From the NCBI RefSeq assembly GCF_002775205.1, contig NC_036446.1, positions 12,524,565 through 12,588,564 of the forward strand: a stretch of DNA of 64,000 nt. The letters run 5' to 3'. Numbering within the stretch: the first letter of the stretch is position 1; each line of letters starts with the position of its first letter. Below are positions 46,641 through 57,940 of the stretch, piece by piece. The position numbers and the translations under genes are program-made. This DNA comes from Xiphophorus maculatus (lineage: Eukaryota > Chordata > Actinopteri > Cyprinodontiformes > Poeciliidae). The notes beneath the pieces are model-generated. The model saw nothing but the letters and a program-made list of their open reading frames with translations. It had not been told where the DNA came from and ran no database searches.

Positions 46641-47650
46641 CCTGGTTAATGATTCTTACAAACTTTATTCCCACAACTTGTCTTTATTGATACCAATAAT
46701 TGATACCTTTATACTTTGTGTTCAACTGCCTGTTTTATCAAGATATGAGATAAATACAAATTTAAAAAAGAACATGATCTATAATTTCCATTTAACATAT
46801 AATTGCAACAGGGTTTTTAAAAAAAGACTCAAAAGACTTGAAATTCTATGTTTCCGACTTGAGACTTGACTCGGGGTTTAAGGATAAAGACTTGAGACTT
46901 GGAAAACCCTGACTTGGTACCACTGCTGTATTGAAATAATCTTGAACATGTTTGATAGTCCTTGACCTGCAGTGGGCTGCTGCATGAATGTGACTTAAAC
47001 ATAGAGTGTATAAAAACATTTTATTTGTTTTACTGTCTGCAGCCTTGCTGTAGGATTCATTACTATATGCCACATGAAATCATTTTTCGTTACATATTTC
47101 AAATGAACTTACACATTTTGTTTGACAACAAAACTCACAGGAACTAAGTTCACTCTGTGTCTCACAGGTAGGATATTGACTTCACAAACTTCTGCACAAC
47201 TGAGGCTCCAAATATATTTCATGACTGAGAAACACCAGAAACAGAAACCCTGTTAGCATTTCAGACCATGCATTATATATATATAACTAATTTCATGCAT
47301 TGCAGACAATCCACAGCTATCCAAAAGCCATTTTCTTGTGTTTATATGGGTTTTTATTTTGTAAATGAACACAAACCGCTAAACTGGTCACCAGTGCATC
47401 ATACAATACACTGCAACACATTACATATGCTCATTCCAACTGACCATGATGGACGGAGTGCCTTTAAAGTCCAATGCATTAACACCGTCTGTCATGATGT
47501 GTGAAGTCTGTCAAGATCGGGTGAGAAAAAACTTAACTACTGATTTATTGTAATTCTACAAACATGTGGATCAAACTGATGAAGATACAATTATAAAATT
47601 ATATGGGAGAGTAAATTTGATGAGATTTTTATTTCATGATAGTTTATGTT

Positions 47651-49264
47651 TTATTGAAGCTCAGGTAGTGCGTTTATCCACCACAGGTATTCACACATAT
47701 CCAAGATTACAACTGGAATCTGACATGCATATCCTCCACTAAAAGAAATCACACCATAAATCATGTCGTTGTGCACCGCCGCTCCACCAGTGTCGCCCTG
47801 TAGAAAAATTTATATCAATATATTTATTTATGTTTTTAAACAGAAAAGTCTTCTAATCACTGTAGGAAGATATTGAAGACGCAAACTCACACGACATACA
47901 GTACAGACCAAAAGTTTGGACACACTTTCCCATGGAATTCAATGAGAAGGTGTGTCCAAACTTTTGGTCTGTACTGTATATCCCTGTTCGGTGCTGAAGC
48001 AAGGAATATGTACCCAGTTGACCACAGGGAGACGGAAGCACCAACAACTCTCATGTCGACACACTGCAGATGTGATGGAATAGCAGCACCGATTACTGTA
48101 GAGAAACATGAAAATCATAATCATGTTCTTCACTCAACCTTCTCTGTAGAGACAGAAACAAAGATTTTATTCTCATAACTTCAATATTTCTCTCACATCG
48201 ATCATTATTGGGGCCGGCTGTTGTTGCTCCCTCTCCTGCCAGTTGAACAACATCGCCTCTAAAACACAATAAGAATAAAACGTAAAAATACAAGATAACA
48301 ATGTAGAAAATTAATTATTATGCAGAACAATGAAAGTACAGAAAATAAATCTGAACTTCATCCACTGACACAGGAGTGTCCACCTCCAGTCCTCAGTGTG
48401 TCCTGTGTCCTTTACATGTGTCTCTGGTCCAACACACCTGAGCTAAATGGGTTCTGGTTCTGCTGGTGGCCTGATTACCTGACTCAGGTGTGCTGAAGCA
48501 GAGGCAGCAGGACTGGAGGAGTGGAGACAGAAAACCTGAAGTCATGTTTTTGATCAGAGAAAGACTCGCACTTGAAGACGACGCCTGCAGTCTGGAAGCT
48601 GAGCAAGTGGAACATCTGTTACTGGTGTCTGAAGCTTCAGCAACATGATGTCATGGTGCTGGTCGTAAATCACAGGATCTTGTTGGATTACCCGATTCTG
48701 CTGCCCAGCAGTCCGTGGATGAACTTTTAAAGTTGCTCTGTTAGTCCTGCATAAAATATTAGATTATAATGAACAGACAGAAAACCTGATTATCTGCAGA
48801 TAAAACTGTCTTCATGTCTCTTTCCTACCATCCATCCTCCGACTTCCAGCAGTGAGCTGCAGTCAGGATCCACTCAGGGTGGATCAGAGATCCTCTACAG
48901 CGGTATTTATTATTACCATTGCTGTTCTCCAGCCGAACATGATAAAGACGCTCCGTGTGATGACAGTTATAACCTCCAATGATTCTCTTCTGCAGAGAAA
49001 TATCTGAGTTCACTGAAACACCTGAAGAAGAAAAAGGAGGACTTTACTCAGAAATGAGGTGCAAACATGGCAACAAGAACAGAAAAAGGATAAACAGTTA
49101 AAGATTAAAAAGCATCACAGTTTATATGCAAAGATGTTTCAGCCTGAAACAGAATCAGAGGGAAGTTTGAGAGTCACAGAGAGCAGCAGCCTCACTGGAA
49201 CCAGTTTAAGTGTCTCCAGTGTGTCCGACTCACCCAGCAGCAGCAGAACCTTCAGCAGAGCCAT
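47651..49264 (-). pseudogene. Serine protease homologue C, disrupted by a MITE
   Basis: Exons on the - strand: 49264-49234, 49021-48829, 48746-48570, 48258-48197, about 48099-47880 (MITE included) and 47797-47651. The signal exon is two codons shorter than in A and B. His57 (LTAAHC) and Asp102 (HDIMLLKL) are present. The nucleophile motif reads GDTGG, with Thr for Ser195. Exon 5 carries a 78-bp Tc1-type MITE with TA duplication that adds 80 bases, shifts the frame before Cys191 and leads to an early stop in exon 6. The exon 3 donor has changed to GC (AAGT|GCGAGT). CGG before the first disulfide Cys region reads CRG. It was once a gene like A and B. It is now almost certainly non-functional. 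Confidence 0.8.
47899..47976. mobile_element. Tc1-type MITE in exon 5 of protease homologue C
   Basis: A 78-bp near-perfect palindrome: CAGTACAGACCAAAAGTTTG... paired with its reverse complement, 27-base arms, flanked by TA (47897-47898 and 47977-47978), the duplication made by Tc1/mariner transposases. The ends match a Tc1 family widespread in fishes. Confidence 0.9.
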
Positions 49265-51127
49265 TGCTTGTCCAGCTTCCTGTGAATGTCTGCAGTCCTG
49301 CAGCAGATTTTAAACTCTTTTCACAACTTCCTGCTGGAAAGAAAGCCACTAATCACAGAACAGACACTGATCTGTGCTGTCATCTGTATACAGAGAAACT
49401 TTAACATCTCATTGTTCTAAAGAAACTTGAAAAACGTTGAGTTCTTGATTGTAAACTTGATGAAATAAAGCTAATTTTCTGAAGAAAATTTAGTTGAATC
49501 CAATATGGCCGACAGATGAAAAAGCATGCAGAACAACTCAGGAATATCCAGTCCCTCCTTCTACTTGCAGGTGAAAAATATATTGTGACATGAAGCAACC
49601 CCTAAAGATTAATAATACTGATGTAGTTTCCAAATAACAACTTTGTATTTGGAGAAATTACAAATGATCAACTGTCCACTAAAGTGGACTTCATGCATCA
49701 GTGGCAATATTTTGACAGGTATTTACTGACATCATTAGTCTGACTATAGATATACAACATGTACCATTTCCAGCAAATATTTTGGCTATAAAAACATCCT
49801 TATATTTTGATTCTTAACTTCAACATTTAAGAAAAAAAAGTCCATTGTTGCCATTTTGTTTTGTAACAAAGTTAGGCTTTATTGTGGTTTTAAAAAATAT
49901 ATTTTTATTTATATTTAAATGTTTACATTACGTATATTTATGACAAACTGACCATGACGTCTTTAAAGTCCAATGCATTACAACTGTCTGTCATGATGTG
50001 TGGCTGAAGTGTGGACCCGAATGCAGCAGGCAGGAGACATAAAAGTTCTGTTGTAGATTTAATTAAAAATCAAACTTACAAAATAAAAACAAAGTCCAAG
50101 GAATAAAAATAAACCCAAACCAGAGACATGAAGAGACCATGAGGAAACCAGAGAGAAGGGATGAGGAGCAGTGGTGTGGAGAAACAAGACAAACCGGCGA
50201 GTAACAGTTTGTGTTTTTACTAATAAAAGACATGATTACATATTCATATGCTAATCGAAGAAAATACATCTGTTTTATGTGGTTAAAAGTTAGTTTGCTT
50301 ACCAAACTAACTAGTGGAGCTGATGCGCTAACAAAGATCAAGTTAAGGACAAACATGAATACAAAAAATACAAAAAAAGCCCTGATGCTACATTGGGAAA
50401 AACAAAAAGACAAATGTAACTAAAATGTCCTTTGTAAAAGAAACTAATCTTGTAATTTTATAGACAAGAAATGTTACAATAAATTCATAATGAACACTCT
50501 GTTATGGACAAAAGGACTCTTTGTCTTTTCTCTGTTTTATCTGCTCACATGCACACGGCTGCACGCTGACACAACTATAACAGTTAAGACTGATCACAGT
50601 CACACATAAACAAAAACTGATGAAGGCAGAAAACACCTTAGAGAGAGAGCAGAATGAGGAGAAAATAAAGCAGAACTCGACTTGAACTCTGCATTTTCAT
50701 ACTTTCTAAAAACTTTATGACCCCCCAAAATCCCTATCCTGGTCTCTGATCTCTAGTGAAAAAAATCAAAAGGAAAGATCACAGCCAAAGGTGTTTAAAA
50801 CCTACTTGACCCCCTACAAGCCCCAGCTCCAGACGAGTTTAACAGGGGGGGCATCGGTTTATTTGGGGGGCAATACTGAGGTGGATGCTCCTACCACCAC
50901 CACATGGTGTTCGTATTTATTTTGTCTTTATATTAGTCACAGCTTATAGTCTGTGTAAGTTAGTTATTTAATTTACTGCACTCTTTTTTTGCTTCTCAAG
51001 ACTAAAAAACTTTTTTTTGGAATATTCTGTGAAATAAGAACAAATACTAAATATGTTGTCCATCACTTTAATGCACAAATAGAACTGTTTTTGTTCAAAC
51101 AAAGTCAAGCCAAGTACATTTAAATGT
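49265..51127. other. Upstream flank of copy C and spacer, no gene
   Basis: The first few hundred bases match the upstream flanks of A and B. 49500-50690 matches parts of 35820-36900. The rest is AT-rich. No exon recognised. Confidence 0.5.
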
Positions 51128-51464
51128 AACAAATGGAGTCTAGGCGAAAATTCAAGCTGGGAGACTCTACCCAGCTTATCCTCATCATCCACTCACCGCC
51201 CCGCCGCTGCCAACCAGGACCGGAGCGCCGCGCCGCGCATCGCCGCGCCGCTCCAGCCAATCGCCGCTCAAGGATTCCTCCAAAAGGACAGGCCACCTTG
51301 GGTCTACCTGCTCATCAGCCGCGCTCGAATCTACGTGTTTGCTTCTCCTACCGCTCCGTCATTCAGTCAGCTGGTTTCAGTTGCCTCCCCTCCTCCGATC
51401 GTCTTTCTCCTCTTTCAAGGCCCAAGTCCAGGAAATGTCCCTCGCCTGCCGGCTGCGCTCCCGT
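51128..51464 (+). repeat. Unclassified GC-rich element, split by LINE insertion
   Basis: Begins GTCTAGGCGAAAATTCAAGC, the shared head also seen at 5764 and 63049, and continues GC-rich to 51464, where the L2 tail starts. Similar GC-rich sequence resumes at 53226-53510 and may be its second half. It is not a CpG-island promoter of any visible gene. Confidence 0.4.
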
Positions 51465-53225
51465 TCAATCAATCAATCAAATTTTATTTGTATAGCACAT
51501 TTCAGCAGCAAGGCATTTCAAAGTGCTTTACATCATAACAAACACAGAATCACAATGCAATATAGAATCAATCATTAACCTCCTGAGACCCTGCATCCTC
51601 ATATGAGGACATTACATTTTTGCTGTTCTGCACCATGATACTTAATTTGTAAGAATTTTGACCAATTGCCCTCATCTGGGGGCCCTGCCTGCACCACCTA
51701 GTGGTCTCATAATGAAATTACACTCATTTGAAAAAAAACAACATGGCGGGGATGACAGCGAACGTCTTCTACGGCAGCTCCCGACAGAAACATGGACAAG
51801 GTAAAAATCCTAATCAAATTTTATGATTGAAACTAGTTTATTTATGCACAATAATGTCTGTAGCTTCACGTGGCATGCTTATTTGATATATTTGAGTAAT
51901 ATTAGCAAGCTACAACGTCTGTAAACATGACGTACTTCTTTAAGGACATCAGGTCTACCTTCAGTGCAAAAACGTAAAATTTTTCCAAGAGCATTTGTGT
52001 TTATTTCTAGTCAAAATGTCTCATTTCTAGTCAAAATAAGTCATATTACACTTAAAATAAGACTCCTCCTGTAAAAAGTAACTTGTTTTTAGACAATCAC
52101 CACTTGTTTTAAGCGAACTTTCACTAAAAAATAAGTAGAATAATTTGCCAGTGGAGCAAGTTTTTATTTCCTATTACAAGGAAATAGATTGTGCATTTTT
52201 ATCATTACATTATTGTTTGAGTTTGCTATGACACGTTCATAATGATGCTCATAAACGTTGCACTTTTCCATGCAAAGCCTTTCACATAGGCAAGCAGGAA
52301 TACTTGAATTAATGACTGAGTTCGCTATGACATGTTCATAATGAAGTTCATAAAGTTTGCACTTTTCCATGCAAAAGCTGCACACTTTTATCTGCACTTT
52401 TATGTTTGTTGACAGTATAAAATAAAGTTTTGTACTTTGTTAACCAATGGTGTCTTCATTGTGAAAGTCTGGACAGAAAGCAGCGTAAATGTACATACTG
52501 TGAAACACAGATGTAAATAATAACATTGATTGAATGGCCTTACCGTCACACAGATAGACCCAATGTCATCGTCTGAGGACATTGGGTTTTGAGATAACCA
52601 CTTATTGTAGAAAGCTGAAATTTCATTTTTAGGCTAATTGGGTCCTTATGATCCCAAATGACAAGGAAAAAATGTATATGCAAAAACAGACCCATTGTCC
52701 TCATATGAGGGCATTGGTTTTGACATAGTTCAAGAGCACATAGAAAGCTAAAATTTAATTTCAACTAAAATTAGGTCATACTAATCCCAAATAGTAAGGA
52801 GACATAAAAAATGCACATCAAACAAAAGCCCGGGTCTCAGGAGGTTAAGTCAAGTTACATCAATAAATTTGTAATTAATTACATTTCAAATACAATTCTA
52901 AACAGGTGGGTTTTTAGTTGAGATTTAAAAGAACTCAGTGTTTCAGCTGTTTTACAGTTTTCTGGAAGTTTGTTCCACATTCGTGGTGCATAGATGCTGA
53001 AAGCTGCTTCTCCTCGTTTGGTTCTGGTTCTGGGGATGCAGAGCAGACCAGAACCGGAAGACCTGAGAGGTCTGGAAGGTTGATACAATAAAAGCATATC
53101 TTTAATGTATTGTGGTGCTAAGCCGTTCAGTGATTTATAAACTAACAACAGTATTTTAAAGTCTATTCTTTGAGCTACAGGGAGCCAGTGGAGGGACTTT
53201 AAAACTGGTGTTATGTGCTCTATCA
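51465..53225 (-). mobile_element. 5'-truncated L2/CR1-type LINE
   Basis: The - strand frame (53226-52879) encodes [20 protein letters not shown] through [12 protein letters not shown], nearly identical to the C-terminus of the LINE at 28770, then the same 3' UTR and a TTGATTGATTGA tail at 51465. Only the last 115 codons of ORF2 remain. A piggyBac-like element has inserted in the 3' UTR (51579-52844). Confidence 0.85.
51579..52844. mobile_element. piggyBac-like non-autonomous element
   Basis: 1,266 bp with exact 13-bp terminal inverted repeats (CCTCCTGAGACCC / GGGTCTCAGGAGG), flanked on both sides by TTAA, the piggyBac target. No transposase frame remains. Inside is ATGGCGGGGATGACAGCGAA followed by GGTAAAAATCC, possibly the old first exon and donor of the parent element. 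Confidence 0.8.
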
Positions 53226-53510
53226 CTTTAATGCGTTGACTTCCAGCTGCTCCTCACCGATCTAACCGCCCCCATCACGCCTCCCTTCGGCCTCCATCGG
53301 CGGCGGCAAAGCTGGAATTTTCCCGTCTTTCCCTCATTCGTGTCGCAGGCGTCCTCCGATATCCGCCCGGTTCCCCGCTCCGGCTCACCATCGTCGGCTG
53401 CCGCGGCTCCACCGACGCTGTTCGGCTCTTCCTGCTCTTGTCCCATCGTGGACTCGATCCGTTGCCTGAACGTCTCTCCCAGATCACCGCCATCAGACCC
53501 ACTTCCGCCT

Positions 53511-53897
53511 ATCTTCTTCTTCTTCTTCTTCTTCTTCTTCTTCTTCTTCTTCTTCTTCTTCTTCTTCTTCTTCTTCTTCTTCTTCTTTCTTCTTCTTCTC
53601 TTCTTCTCTTCTTCTTCTTCTTCTTCTTCTTCTTCTTCTTCTTTTCTTCTTCTTCTCTTCTTCTTCTTCTTCTTCTCTTCTTCTTCTTCTTCTTCTTCTT
53701 CTTCTTCTTCTTCTTCTTTCTTCTTCTTCTTCTTCTTCTTCTTCTTTTCTTCTTTCTTCTTCTTCTTCTTCTTCTCTTCTTCTTCTTCTTCTTCTTCTCT
53801 TCTTCTTCTTCTTCTTCTTCTTCTTCTTCTTCTTCTTCTTCTTCTTCTTCTTCTTCTTCTTCTTCTTCTTCTTCTTCTTCTTCTTCTTCTTCTTCTT
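53511..53897 (-). repeat. 390-bp (TTC)n / (GAA)n tract, LINE tail expansion
   Basis: Almost pure TTC with about a dozen one-base interruptions that shift the register. It abuts the 3' end of the LINE at 53898-54550, whose - strand sequence reads ...CACTAAAAATCACAAAGAAG, so the tract is an expanded GAA tail of that LINE. Long homopolymer-like ORFs here are artefacts. Confidence 0.85.
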
Positions 53898-54550
53898 TGT
53901 GATTTTTAGTGGCGGGTGACATCTAACGTTAAGCTGTATTATCGCCATCTACTGTGGACCGGAGCATCTCCCCCAATCTAAATTCTTACATATAATCCTG
54001 TTACCTTCAAAAATTTAATAACCGCTTTATTTATGTTATGTTTAATTAATATCTTATTAAGTTTTAATGTCTCTGTATCATATTTCCTAATTTCTTGTTT
54101 TAGCTTCTCTCTACTTGCTGTATATTTTCCACAATGAATTATTACATGTTCTACTGTTTCCATATCCATACCACACTCACATCTACCTGTTGGATGTTTA
54201 CCCATCAAATGTAAAGTTTTATTTAATCCAGTATGTCCAAGGCGCGATCTTGTCATTACTATTTGCTCTTTTCGATTTTCTCCTATTATTTCCATATTCC
54301 CTACATTCTTTTGTATATGAAATAAATGACGACCTTTAGTTCCTTCTTCCCACAATTGTTGCCATTCAGATTCAATTTTGCTCTTAATAATTGATTTTAT
54401 CTCAGACTTACAATACGTTATGTCCATAATTATACTTTGTTTTAAGGACACCTTAGCTAAATGATCTGCCATTTCATTTTCTTCTATATCTTTATGAGCT
54501 GGTATCCACATATTCGTAACATTATCACGTTTCTTAACCATGTAAACCAT
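53898..54550 (-). mobile_element. I-clade (Nimb-like) LINE 3' end
   Basis: The - strand frame 54550-53978 encodes the end of an RNase H domain (NMWIPAHKDIEENEMADHLA), then MTRSRLGHTGLNKTLHL and a CECGMDMETVEHVIIHCGKY zinc knuckle, as in I-group LINEs. It belongs to the same group as the element at 25122 but is a distinct subfamily. It is 5'-truncated, with an intact frame over what remains. Confidence 0.8.
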
Positions 54551-56227
54551 AAAACGGTGGGTTTTATTTCTCAGACTAATTTAAATAAATACGGTTTTCA
54601 TACCTTTATTGAAACATATGAGTCGAACGTTTTTCATTCAGTGTCTGATGAAAATGTTCTCCGCAGATGGTTTGAAATTCCCCGGTTTTTCTTTTAACAC
54701 AATAATGGTTTAAAGTATTACAAAGCAGAATCCCGTTATGTAGAACATTTTATATCATCCTTAACTGTCTAGTCTATTAATGTAGGGGGGATGCGTTTTA
54801 ATTTCTGAGCCTGCCAATATTTGGCAATACTGGCGCTCCCGCAACAGGGCGTGCGTTTCTCGGCATAACACCTGCACCAGGTGACGGTCGGCGTCGTTCG
54901 CCAGCTGAAAAAGGAACAAAGCCGACGCTTCCACTTCCTGTATTATTGGGTTTTTGAATTTGATCGCGAATCAGCAGAGAGTATTTGTCTTCAGCAGTGG
55001 CCGAAATAAAAGGAACCTTTTATAGTTCATGTGTTTTAACGATTTTGATGATGGCACTCATCAAAATGTAATGTTTGTTTCCGGTTTTCTCAATTGTTGA
55101 TTATGGTATATTTTGTGAATTTATATTGTGTGTTTTTTATTATGTAAAACACTTTTGAAACTGCATTGTTGCTGAAATGTGCTACACAAATAAACTTGAT
55201 TGAAATGGAGCCAGCGAGAAGAAAAAGTCTGACATCTGCGAATACATTGAGATTATCGCTCACAAGATTCTTAGATAAAAATAATTAACCTCTTCACCTC
55301 TACAAGTCTCGCCTTCATGAAATTTCTACTATTTCTTTGTTCTGCAAAGATATATCAGTCTTGCAGAAACAAACTTAAAGCTGTTGGAAGATTGAAATTC
55401 TGGCCTGATGAGTAAAAATATAAAGGATCAGATCAGAGAATGAAACTAGGAATCCAAGAAAAAGAGAATTTTTGAAGAATTTTAGTTTTTAGGAGGCAAA
55501 TCAAATCTCAAACAATACTGTCTGCCCCCAACAAGCACTGCACTCCGAATACACTAAAACAAATAATAAAAATAAGATAAGATAAATCTTTATTGTCATT
55601 GTCACAAGGACAACGAAATTCAAATGTCTATTGTCAAATCAGTCGATGACAAAAGAAAACAGCCACAGTCAACATATATCAGGATTTGCTACAAATCATT
55701 TTAATAACTAAAAAAGATGAGTTAAATAGGATTTAATTGACTCTCCTGTTACTAAACATAAGTTTGACAAAATCTTTGTGACAATATTGTATTTACTAAT
55801 TTTTTTAAGTATGTTTATCTGAGTGACAAGACTGCCACAGTTTCAACAGCAGATGTCACTAGTGAGAAATGAATGAAGCACCAAGTAATGAACCTTTGGG
55901 CAAAGCAATGGGCTGGGAAGCTTCATTGCTTCACCAGGCTTCATTTGGTCATCACTACCTGCCACACATGCTGCACTTGCCTTCCAACAACAAAAATATG
56001 AAGAGAAAACAATATTGTAAGGGACCGGCATTAAGCATTTATGCTCAAGCACAACCATTGACATATTGTTCTAAAATATATAAAAGGTTATAAACATTAT
56101 AGTCTGGTTGATACAGATAAGACTTAAAGTGGAAACTATCAGAGTTGCTGCTCTCTCCTCTTCCTCCTCCTGCAGGATGATGCTGCCTCCCCCTGATTCA
56201 AAAAGGCTCCCTAGTGATAAGAGAAGA
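54551..56227. other. Spacer with LINE 3' ends, no gene
   Basis: Contains an L2-type 3' end on the + strand at about 55080-55205 (GCTGAAATGTGCTACACAAA, TAAACTTGATTG). A second repeat end follows at about 55570-55625 (AAATCTTTATTGTCATTGTC, ACAAGGACAACGAAATTC), a common teleost LINE tail read antisense. No exon recognised. Confidence 0.55.
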
Positions 56228-57940
56228 TAAGATATGATGTTCATATTATTAATTTTTACTCGCATAATATCGCCTTAAAAGTAGAGGGCCTCAGTAGCCT
56301 GATGTGTTTGCAGTACTGTAGTGTGTATGAAGCATGTAATGTACAAAGTGGCAAAGCAGAATAATAAGAAATTAAGTTATTAAAAAGTACTACTTCATTA
56401 ACAATTATAATAAACCTAAAGTGTAATTGTAGCATACTGTAATCACACTACTAATATATAAAATATGTAATGCCAATATACTTAAAATACATTGTAAGTA
56501 TATTTTACACCAGGGTATCCATAAATAAAGAAAAAAAACATTTAAATCATAAATCAGAGAACTTAAAATCATCATAATGAACTCTGTCCGTCTTCTCAAC
56601 AAACTAAGTGGGAAATTATTTGACCAGCTCATTATGCTAACCGGTGCAGCCATCTCATTGGACACTTAAGCAAGAAGCTTGCTGAACAGCGTTCAATGAT
56701 TGGTCGGCAGGTGCTGTAAGCTTTTGCTGGCTCTTTTACTAAAATATATGTGTGAAGGATGATGCTGTAGTAAAAATGTACCAGAGCAGAGATATGAAGA
56801 AATGTAGAGAGGGTTTGTTTGAGTTAAATAGTGTGAAAATGCAAGAGTCTTTGGTGCCCTCTGGCGGTGGTGAAGGATTAAAGCACCTGGTATAGCACCA
56901 GGTTCCACCGCCAGGGGGCACTAACAACTCTGGACCTCAACATATTTTTACTTTGTAACTCAGCACGGATTAAAACTAAATGTATTCATACATCTGACAC
57001 CTGTTGGTTTAGTTCTATCACAATACCAAATAGATTTTTTCTAATTTTGTTGTTTCAAAAAATAAACATTTAGTATTAGAAAGGTACTGGTTTCTATATT
57101 TGTCAACAATAATGTAACATTGTGGATCTTGTTAATTACAAAACGTTTGCTTGGTTTTAGGTTTTTACAGTTTATAGAGAAAAAGCTCAAAGAAAAAGAG
57201 CAGATTTCTGAAATGAAATATGGTTAAAAAGAAAACATGGCAGCAATGCAATTGTTTCTATGAGCAAAGAAAATAAGACAGACACGGATAAAAGCCGTTT
57301 GCTGGTTTCCTGACATTTTCTTTCTCCAGGCTGCAGGTGTGTTGCAGACAAAACATGAAGGATGTCATGAATTAAATTGAAAACTAAATAAAATAATGAA
57401 ACCAAATTATCAAACCTGGGCTCTACTGTCTTGCTTTAACGGTTTTACGTTGAATATGCAAAAATCAACTAAATGTTTTAATTTTAGCTAATTTTTTAGG
57501 GTAAGAACCTGCTGGCAATATTACAGTACTTTCTCTGAATTTTACAACTTCTAATATTTCCACAGTGAATTTTTGTGGTTTCACCATTTCATAAAAGTAA
57601 AACTGACTTGAAATTTATGATAATTAAATGTTTTTTTACAGTAACGTAATGCTTTGGATTCTGTAACTGTAAGCATTTTACAATTTTTTATCGTAAATTT
57701 TACAGATTTTTTTTTAAAATTACAGTTTAGGAAGGCATTGGATAGGCTACTAAAATGCACATGGTAATTGATTTAATCATGTTTTTGAGATTAATAATGA
57801 GGTGATTAACTGAGCAGATGAAAAGAAAAGCATCTTCCAGTTTGAATTTACACCAAAGTTCATCACAGTGCAATTTATACTTTGTTTTAATTTTAAAGTT
57901 TTAATTTTACAGCTCACAGATTTTTAAATGAACATGATTC
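56228..57940. repeat. Segmental duplication arm, partner at 1577-3480
   Basis: Near-identical to the left-edge block, same orientation, with one replaced segment (56515-56615) and a deletion near 57430. It marks where the left-flank type of sequence resumes to the right of the gene array. Confidence 0.85.
56852..56923. promoter_or_regulatory. Palindromic pair of CTCF-like motifs, right copy
   Basis: TGGTGCCCTCTGGCGG (56852-56867) and CCGCCAGGGGGCACTA (56908-56923), same spacing and inner palindrome as 2372-2443. One base differs in the first motif. Confidence 0.45.

Larger units (their letters stand above)
44120..47650. other. Spacer between protease homologues B and C
   Basis: Largely duplicated from 33951-38340, minus several insertions. 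It contains the CTAG-rich minisatellite (45241-45470), a SINE (46451-46640) and the 3' flank of copy C from about 47510. No gene recognised. Confidence 0.6.

Noticed and set aside
51133-51578. GC-rich ORFs of 67-120 codons and apparent CpG island
   Set aside because: Part of an interspersed element. No splice partner, promoter elements or homology.
53340-53948. Long ORFs of poly-Phe/Ser/Leu or poly-Lys/Arg/Glu
   Set aside because: Translations of the TTC/GAA tract in several frames. No other coding signal.
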